Positions 58,101 to 64,000 of a DNA stretch of 64,000 bases are shown in pieces. Both the position numbers and the translations under genes were made by a program. The DNA is from Babylonia areolata (Eukaryota > Mollusca > Gastropoda > Neogastropoda > Buccinidae), in the NCBI RefSeq assembly GCF_041734735.1, contig NC_134882.1:17690915-17754914 (forward strand), in the 5' to 3' direction. Position 1 is the first letter of the stretch. Each line of letters opens with the position of its first letter. The notes under the pieces are model-generated. The model was given only the letters and a program-made list of their open reading frames with translations, searched no databases and was not told the origin of the DNA.

Positions 58101-61100
58101 TCTCTTCTGTTGTTTCATTCTCTGTCCATCCCTCTTCCCTTTCTTCCTTTTTCTCCTTTGTAAAGCCATAATATACATCACATGTCTGGTCATCAGAGGA
58201 AAGGAGAGGATGGGAAGCTGATCAGATTTCAATTGGAAATTCATGTGATGATGTTAAATAGTTTAGCAGTCTTTATGTTTGTTGATAATCATTGTGAATC
58301 TGAAAATAAATCGGTTAACGTTGCCCTATACTGTCCAAGGGATATGATATGTTGTTAACATCAAAAGCGAGAAACGGGCCCTTGCGCCTCTAAACTCTGT
58401 TGCTCGCTGGGGGCAAAGTAAGGCATGGCATGCAGTGATACACATGACCTGTGTTGCTTTGACCAGCAACTCGATTCAAGACAAGGAGAGAAGACAGAAA
58501 TAAATTGCGGAAAATAATAGGTAATATGGATCAAAAGTACTGTAACTGAAAGTGCTAGCAGCCTGATTTCAGACAAGGAGAGAAGAAAGGAATCAGTTGC
58601 AAATAGGTCACAAGAATAAAAAATACTGCTATCATGCAGAAAGGAAAGTAAGCCACAAAACAAAGAACAAATGTCAGGCACACAAAGCTAGCAGAAAAGG
58701 TTGTTGGTGAGACAGAGCAATAATCCGAGTACTGTCATGGTTGCTGTCGGCCCTTGAAAGAATAAGACAGAAGTGCTCAGTGCTGTTGGGCGTAAATCTT
58801 GCTTATTGGCCTAGCTAGAACTGGGCCTGGGGGTCTGTTTTAGTAGTCTGTTTGCCACAGAAATTTGCCAACAGAGCAAAGGAATGTGCTGCATCGAGCA
58901 CCACTTTGACACTATAAGTATACGAGCCAAACAGGGAGCATATGATTGATTTTTCTCTTTTACAGCTGATAACTTGCTCACAAATGGGAAGGAGCTTGTC
59001 CTGTTGACCTGGTCTTTCTATTTTAGGTAACAGCACACACAACTGTAGGTACTACCAGGATTCTGATGGTCTGTTAAGGGGGTGTTGTAGCAACTTAAAG
59101 GAGGCTACCTGTGAGATTCTGTTGTCTTGTTTTTGTCCCATTGCAGCTTACATGAGTACATTGAGTTTTGAAAAGTAGTTGATACAGTGATGTCTTTTTT
59201 TTCCATATGAACATATATAACATATATAATTCTGTATAGGTCTAGGAGAGTGCCCAGCATTTATAGTGGTAATGATAATGATGATATTTATATTGCACCT
59301 TTTATTGACAATGATGCTTAAGGCACATTGATTGAGGATATATTATGACAGAAAACAAACATAGAATGCACAAATAAAAATGAAAAAAAACACCTGACAT
59401 ACACCCCATTGCCCCATTGGACTTTATACTTGCGCACTTCAGAGTCAATCCTGTATTCCTTTTTCTGTAGGAAGGGGTTGGGGGGTGATCACAGAATACA
59501 TAGCTGTGGGCAGCTGTAGGCTGTGTTGTCCTCTTTTCAGTATAGCTAAATGTGAAATCATTTATTGGAATAAGTACTGAGTACATGTATTAGGACATAC
59601 ATGTATAAGTCCCCCCACCCCACCCATTTTTCTTTATTTTTTTAAATATTTTTTTTACTGGGAACGCTCAGGTTCTTGGTATGAATAGGTCCCATAGATT
59701 TTTAAACAAAGCTTTATTCAGTATAATTGGAGCTGATGTTTTGTGATAGGACACTGGTTGTGGGTAGTATTAAGTTCTGTCAGGTTCTGTCTTTCTCTTG
59801 GAGTTGATGATACCTGGGGTACATACTCGGCTGTTAACTGGAGCTGTTTAGAACCGAAAAGTCACAAAATGATAAATTACAATATCCTAGTCATGGGATT
59901 GAAATCAACAGTGCACTACTGGCAGTAACAGGAAGAGTGAAATGGGGTGGTGGTTTTCAAACGCAAAGGAAAGCAAATTGAGGTGAAAAATGTCAAACCG
60001 ATAAAATACGGACTTAAATTTTTTTTCCATTTATTATATATATATAATATAGTAATTCCCATGAGTGAAGTTGGAATCAATTACCCTCATCCTCGGAATG
60101 CTGCTAACAAATTTATATGTTTATGTGCTTTATATGTTTATGTGCACAAAGGAGTCATGAAACCTTTTGTCCCATCTTGATATTTGTATTAAAGATGTCA
60201 AAATTACAGTTTCACTGAAAATTTCCTGAATATTTTTGTTAAATGAAAAACACTTTTGACACCTGTGTGCAGCAAAACAAACAGCCAGCAAGAAGGATGA
60301 AGCTGCTGAAAGTGAAGACTCCTCAGAAGAAGCTGACGGGACGAAGAAGACCAAACGTCACGTGAAATCGTCCTCCAAAAAGTCCAGTCACAAGAAACAG
60401 ACCCAGTCAGAAAGTGATGAAGAGGATGACGATGCAGAGGAGAACAAGCCCAAGAAGGAAAAAAAGAAAGAACCTCGTAAGCTTGAAAAGGAAATCTCAA
60501 AAGCGTTGAAAGAGACAGGCAAGACCAAAAAGAAAGACAAGGATAATGAAGAAGATGAAGACGCCAAAGAAGATGACGGAAGCGATGCAACTGAAGGGGA
60601 AAAGCCCAAGAAAAAAATCAAGAAAGAGGTGGACTCTGACGAAGAAGATGAAATGCTGGAAAAGGAAGTTTCCAACTTGCTGAAAGGTGCACGCAAGGCT
60701 AAAAAGAAAAAAAAAGACGAGGACGAGGAAAGTGAAGAAGACAACGACGAGGCAGCAGAGGAAAAAAAGAAAAAGACAGATTCGGATTCCGAGGAAGAAG
60801 GTGATCACTTGGAAAATGAAGTCTCCAGCTTACTGAAAGATGGAAACAAGTCAAAAAAGAAAAAGGCCAAAGATGGTGAAGAATCCGAAGAAGAAGAACA
60901 AGGAGAGGAAGATGAGGAGAACAAGGGAAAAAAGCTAAAGAAAAAAGTCAAGAAAGAAGACGATGACGCCTCAGAGGAAGAAGAGGATGAAGAAGATAAA
61001 GAAGCCTGGAAAGGGAAAGGCAAGAGCAAAAAGAAAAAAGACAAAGACGAAGAAGAGAGTGGGGAAGAAAATGAAGATGAAAAAGCTACAAAGAAAAAGT

Positions 61101-64000
61101 CCATGAAAAAACAAGATTCAGAGGAAGAAGATGAGAAGCTGGAAAAGGAAACCTCAAAGCTGTTGAAAGAGGCAGGTAAGAAGAAGAAGAAAAAGGCGAA
61201 GGATGATGAAGACACTGATGATAGTGAGGATGACAAAAAGGACCAAGACAAGGTGAATGAAGATAGTGAGGATGACAGTGCTGACGACGAAACACAAGCA
61301 GAAAAGAATGGGAAGAAGAGCAAAGTGAAAAAGGAGAAGACAGAAAGCAAAGGGAAAAAAGGTATGTGACTTACATTAGGTTGCTGATTTTGCCTTGTTT
61401 ATTTTATTTTATAAGTGTTTGTTGTTGTTTTTTTAATTTATGAACCGCATTTGTAGTGTAGTAATTGTTTTTTTTTTTTTGTTGTTTTTTTTTAATTTAT
61501 GAACCGCTGTTTGTAGTGTAGTAATTGTGTTTTTTTTTGTTTTTTTTTTTAAATTTATGAACCGCTGTTTGTAGTGTAGTAATTGCTACAGTGGAACAAA
61601 AGGAAGGCAGTGACATTCAGTGAAAATAGGTTTGATTGGCTGTTTCTCTTTCCTGCTCTCCTACGTTCCGACCCACCAACTTCCACCACCAAAATCCATT
61701 TTCCATTGTTTTTTGATTTTTTTCCCAACCTCTCTAAATTTCATATTTGAAAAACAACAACAAATAACCCCAAAATTTCTCAGATTAGAAGATTGATTAA
61801 TCTACAGTCTAACCCTTTCATCCAAGTTTCATTTATAATTTATGGTTATGAATTACTGACAAATGTTGATGAACTATTCTGATGATACGAAGTCTGTATT
61901 TTGATGCTGTTCAGAAAAGAAAGGATCATTGCATGTTTCACTTTGCCAGTACAAATATTTGCACTTTGTGTGGAGAGGGGAGTGATACTGTTTTTTTGAT
62001 TTTCAGGCAAGAAAAAGAAAGATGAAGAAGTTTCATCAGATTCTTCTGATGATGATGACAATCAAGACACAAATGAAGAAGAAGACATGGATGATAGTGA
62101 TGAGGATGTACCCACAAAAGCCTCAGAGGTAAAGTACAAAATAAATTCTTACCAGGTTTACAGTAATTTCTTCATAGAAATGGTTTCAAAGTATTCAGAT
62201 GAAAAATTACACTTGTATATTGTAAAAATACAGCCCCACTGTATTTTCAAGCTTTGCATGAGTTAACCTGTGCAGAGCAGTGTGTTTTTAATCAATTTCT
62301 TAAAGTTTGGTTTGCGCCAGTGATTCACATAAGCTTACCATTAGACCAACAGCAAAGTGAGAGCTGTATGACCAATGATTTTTACAGCCTTTCTTTTGTG
62401 AGGGGCTATGAATCTCAAACCAGGAAGCAAGGCTGTACTGGCTCTTGGTGCTTCAGCCTTGGGGACTGGTTGGCCTGTGGACACTATCCCAGTGCTAACT
62501 ATTCTGGAGCCTTCTTGGCTGAGAAAGTGGGGATGTAATAGGGCAAGACACTCTCCACCATAAACAAATTCTAGCTCATATAGTCTGGACAGCAGCTGGC
62601 TTCTCGATGGTCATTGTCCGACACGGCAGACTGTCACACAAAATTTCTTCAAGCTGATCAAACAGCTGAAGTGGTGGCAGAGATAGTGAGTGGTGATTTG
62701 CAGGTGACGTAAAAGTGTTGTGATTGGAAATATCCAGTCCTCAAGGCCACTTATATTACTTACTCACTGATCTGATTAATATGTACCAACTTATTTAGTA
62801 ACTATCATTCCCCACTCCTTCATTTTCATTCTTTTACATTATGTGAATGGTAGTAAAGAAAAAAATCCTTGGTGCGATGTATCATACACATATGTATGAA
62901 ACACTTATTTACCTCTACTATTGTGGTGCAATATATACATGTTCAAGATGTTATGGCATGGTATGATTGATAGTTTTGAAAGTTTGGTCATCAGACATTT
63001 TTGATGACAGAATGTTCACTTCGATTGAGTTCTATGTCACCATGGTGAAAAAACACTGGCTTTTAACCACTTTTGTCAGCAGGACCTCAAAAAGAAGAAG
63101 AAGATGGAAGAGGAAAACGCAGACCTGGAAAACGAACTGGCAAAGGCAGCTATGTTTGACGAAATCGATTCTGACAATGATGCAGACGATGACAAAAACG
63201 AACAGGAGGAGGATTCAAGCAGCAGTGAATCAGGTCAGGATAGACAAATACACGCAGATAATGGGGGGAACAGGGCTGAAAGAGCTCAAAGGTCCTGACA
63301 GTAAATGGTTTGAATTAATTGGTGTGTGTGTGTGTGCCTGTGTGCATGCATGTGTCTGTGTGCCTGTGTGTGACAACAGTGAATCAGGGACACTAACATT
63401 TCTACATGTTTCTTGTCTTTGACTGTGATATTGCTTATGAAATGTTTTGTTTCCTTGCTTTAGTACAACTTGTCAGTCTTTCTTTTTTGTGCTTTATGCT
63501 TGTGCTTCTTCTGCTACGAAAAAAAAAGAAAGGAAGGCAAAATTGTTTGAGGATTAAAAAGAAAAAGTCTGTATCTGTTAGTACTGAGCACACTTTTTAT
63601 AATTTTTGAGGAATTCTGTGAAAAATTGAACCAGAAGTCTGTGTGTGTGGATACTCATTGTGGCTACATCTTCCCACAGATATTGGAGCTGTGAGGAAGC
63701 GAAGAGCCAAGAAACCACCAGGAGAAAAGGAACCAGCTTCAAATAAATCAGAAAGCCTGCAAGAAAATGACAAATACTCTGACGACTCGGACTTTGAGCC
63801 TGTCTCAGCCCGCAAACGTTTTGCTTTCAAGAGTAAACTTCTTGATGCCAAGGTTTCCGGCAGCGATTCTGACAGTGACATCAAGAGACCTAAGAAGGGG
63901 TAGGTTGTGTTGTTTGGAATGAATCAGTGTAGAGTTTTAGCTTTTTTATTTGTGTTTCTATTGTTTACTTTTCATGAGAAGGCTTTGTTGATAATATTGG
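49043..64000 (+). CDS. ATRX: ATRX chromatin remodeler, N-terminal part (9 coding exons, continues past the right edge)
   Basis: The coding exons are 49043-49188 (ATG at 49050), 52713-52832, 53659-53774, 54771-54945, 55665-58022, 60273-61361, 62007-62128, 63083-63233 and 63680-about 63899. They are phase-consistent and give 1496 residues. The motif GTAVVYPEPV...FRGPEF matches human ATRX GTVIVQPEPV...FKGPEF. An ADD domain follows at about residues 95-205: GATA-like finger FCTACG...LICRKC, then PHD-type CRWC, CDKC, HAFCKGC and CYCC. Vertebrate ATRX ADD binds histone H3 with unmethylated K4 and K9me3. With DAXX, ATRX deposits H3.3 at heterochromatin and telomeres. Residues about 210-1496 are highly charged and low in complexity, as in human. 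The SNF2 helicase is not in the window. Start choice: the ATG follows a clear acceptor, and the protein is shorter N-terminally than human. Confidence 0.96.
50177..50450 (+). mobile_element. tRNA-like SINE (family C), intact copy
   Basis: The head GACACAGTTGCAGAATCAG is followed by GGTGGTGTGTCCTTGG and TATGCCAAGCCCTAGACA, ending GGGACCTTTAACC. Serves as the uninterrupted reference for the copy at 11655-12335. ATRX intron. Confidence 0.65.
50432..51368. repeat. Triplicated 305-314-bp unit including one end of a TTAA element
   Basis: Units begin at AACCTTTAT (50432, 50746, 51051). Each contains the left end of the TTAA element (TTAACCAGTTCAGTGCCAGA) and the first about 150 bp of it, but only the third unit runs on into the complete element. 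The copies are about 97% alike, apart from A-run length. Confidence 0.92.
51218..52664. mobile_element. 1.45-kb TTAA-ended DNA element
   Basis: Inverted ends TTAACCAGTTCAGTGCCA and TGGCACTCTACTGGTTAA match at 16 of 18 positions. A subterminal palindrome GACGTCAGCTGACGTC and a second GACGTCAGTGGATGTC precede the right end. A minus-strand frame at 52469-52218 (83 codons) could be a transposase remnant but shows no motif I recognise. Probably piggyBac-like and non-autonomous. Confidence 0.65.
52713..52832 (+). CDS. ATRX: ATRX exon 2 (coding)
   Basis: 120 nt, phase 1 to 1, acceptor TTCTATTTTAG, donor GGAG|GTAAGT. Encodes TAVVYPEPVIEKKPVFRGPEF, the conserved pre-ADD motif, then a Lys/Gly-rich linker. 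Confidence 0.94.
53659..53774 (+). CDS. ATRX: ATRX exon 3, ADD GATA-like finger
   Basis: Acceptor TGCCTTTCAG, donor CAGG|GTGAGT, phase 1 to 0. Encodes LENLFCTACGRQINPWK and LKVLICR. The CxxC pair and the Cys of ICR|KC are zinc ligands of the first ADD zinc. Human equivalent is CTACGQQVN...LQVLICKNC. Confidence 0.95.
53901..54205. repeat. 76-bp tandem repeat, four units
   Basis: GCAAGAGCTTGAAGGGCAGT recurs at 53901, 53977, 54053 and 54129, exactly 76 bp apart and nearly identical. Not similar to the adjacent exon. Confidence 0.93.
54771..54945 (+). CDS. ATRX: ATRX exon 4, ADD PHD-type finger
   Basis: Acceptor GTCTGTTCAG, donor GTCA|GTAAGT, phase 0 to 1. Encodes DGMDEQCRWCGEGGRLTICD, KCPHAFCKGCIMRNFGRK, almost identical in pattern to human DGMDEQCRWCAEGGNLICCD. 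This is the histone H3 tail-reading part. Confidence 0.97.
55030..55260. repeat. 113-bp tandem repeat before the ADD acceptor array
   Basis: Two copies of the block from TTTTAATGCATAACC to TGGGAATGTTA, each ending in an AAACAATTGGGAATG piece derived from the exon 5 start. It shows that the junction array and neighbouring intron sequence were duplicated together. Confidence 0.88.
55080..55712 (+). repeat. Tandem copies of the ATRX exon 5 acceptor (nine plus the true one)
   Basis: The true junction is GATTTCAG|CTGAAAGCAGCAATTGG at 55665. Upstream units start near 55093, 55199, 55286, 55340, 55399, 55456, 55506, 55560 and 55608, at about 50-60 bp except for the first two. Most read CTGAAAACAATTGGGAATGT followed by ACCCAAGTTTTGATCT and a TTTACAG-type site. 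Units at 55286, 55340, 55399, 55456 and 55506 have an intact AG. The unit at 55608 has TTAG at 55601-55604, which opens an in-frame 60-nt extension. Confidence 0.94.
55665..58022 (+). CDS. ATRX: ATRX exon 5, end of ADD and charged region
   Basis: A 2358-nt exon (residues 184-969), phase 1 to 1, donor AGAA|GTGAGT. It begins ESSNWECYCCDPGPLDEL, completing the PHD zinc site (human ENNQWYCYICHPEPLLDL). It then has a Ser-rich linker, an uninterrupted Glu/Lys/Arg helix (about 56310-56560), acidic segments with GLELDMEVENVEEY, and three imperfect repeats of a 19-22 residue KKGDNxSDARSDAE unit (about 57460-57660). The exon is almost all low-complexity charged sequence and would be disordered or form a single alpha-helix. 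Confidence 0.95.
58030..60270. other. ATRX intron without recognised features
   Basis: Unremarkable AT-rich intron. A short dispersed-repeat-like stretch lies around 59260-59320 (ATGATATTTATATTGCACC and AAGGCACATTGA). No exon or RNA gene was seen. Confidence 0.5.
60273..61361 (+). CDS. ATRX: ATRX exon 6, repeated LEKE modules
   Basis: 1089 nt, phase 1 to 1, acceptor CTGTGTGCAG, donor AAAG|GTATGT. Lys/Glu-rich. Four modules share LEKE(I/V/T)S-xLLK followed by a poly-Lys patch and an acidic stretch: LEKEISKALKETGK, LEKEVSNLLKGARK, LENEVSSLLKDGNK and LEKETSKLLKEAGK. Human ATRX has one related SELEKEIKSMSKIG. Confidence 0.94.
61430..61590. repeat. 65-bp tandem repeat with T runs, three units
   Basis: AATTTATGAACCGC and TTTGTAGTGTAGTAATTG recur three times, separated by T-runs. 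Intronic, just after the exon 6 donor but unrelated to the exon. Confidence 0.9.
62007..62128 (+). CDS. ATRX: ATRX exon 7
   Basis: 122 nt, phase 1 to 0, acceptor TGATTTTCAG, donor AGAG|GTAAAG. Encodes a short basic start (GKKKKDEE) and an acidic Asp/Ser stretch ending PTKASE. Confidence 0.9.
63083..63233 (+). CDS. ATRX: ATRX exon 8
   Basis: 151 nt, phase 0 to 1, acceptor TTGTCAGCAG, donor TCAG|GTCAGG. Encodes DLKKKKKMEEENADLENELA and an acidic tail ending SSSSES. A short GT tract follows in the intron (63320-63370). Confidence 0.9.
63680..63899 (+). CDS. ATRX: ATRX exon 9 (last in window)
   Basis: Acceptor CTTCCCACAG, probable donor GG|GTAGGT at 63900 (phase 2), because the frame meets TAG at 63901-63903. 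Encodes IGAVRKRRAKKPPGEKEP, then SDDSDFEPVSARKRF and SGSDSDSDIKRPKK, like human sequence shortly before the helicase region (EDSDFQESGVSEE). Confidence 0.85.

Overview
The window is nuclear DNA of an animal. It has spliced genes with GT-AG introns, metazoan gene families (SLAIN, ATRX), tRNA-headed SINEs, TTAA-type MITEs, a non-LTR retrotransposon fragment and a very high density of CA/GT, CT and GT/GC-GT microsatellites. The repeat mix resembles a mollusc, probably a gastropod, but that is inference and not a species call.

Layout. 1-7.7 kb holds repeats only (a 72-bp tandem repeat, two copies of a GACTCAC-ended element, a SINE, microsatellites). 7.73-15.79 kb (+) is a six-exon gene for an animal anhydro-N-acetylmuramic acid kinase (AnmK), a family best known from bacterial peptidoglycan recycling. 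15.8-27.3 kb is AT-rich and holds the AnmK 3' end, probably the long SLAIN 3' UTR, and dispersed repeats. 27.34-42.46 kb (-) is a complete nine-exon SLAIN-family microtubule plus-tip gene, including a 42-nt micro-exon. 42.5-47.7 kb is an intergenic transposon zone with a 5'-truncated RNase H-bearing LINE nested in a duplicated unit. 49.05 kb to the right edge (+) is the 5' two-thirds or so of an ATRX gene (ADD domain and long charged region). Its helicase half lies beyond the window. AnmK and SLAIN are convergent; SLAIN and ATRX are divergent.

All exon chains were built by hand from GT/AG sites and agree in phase from exon to exon: AnmK 406 aa, SLAIN 441 aa, ATRX at least 1496 aa within the window.

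The most striking signal is shared by all three genes. At seven splice junctions a short unit made of the end of the exon plus the start of the intron, or the end of the intron plus the start of the exon, has been copied in tandem into the intron, giving from 5 to about 44 decoy splice sites. One ATRX copy is in frame and would add 20 residues duplicating the last zinc-binding segment of the ADD domain.
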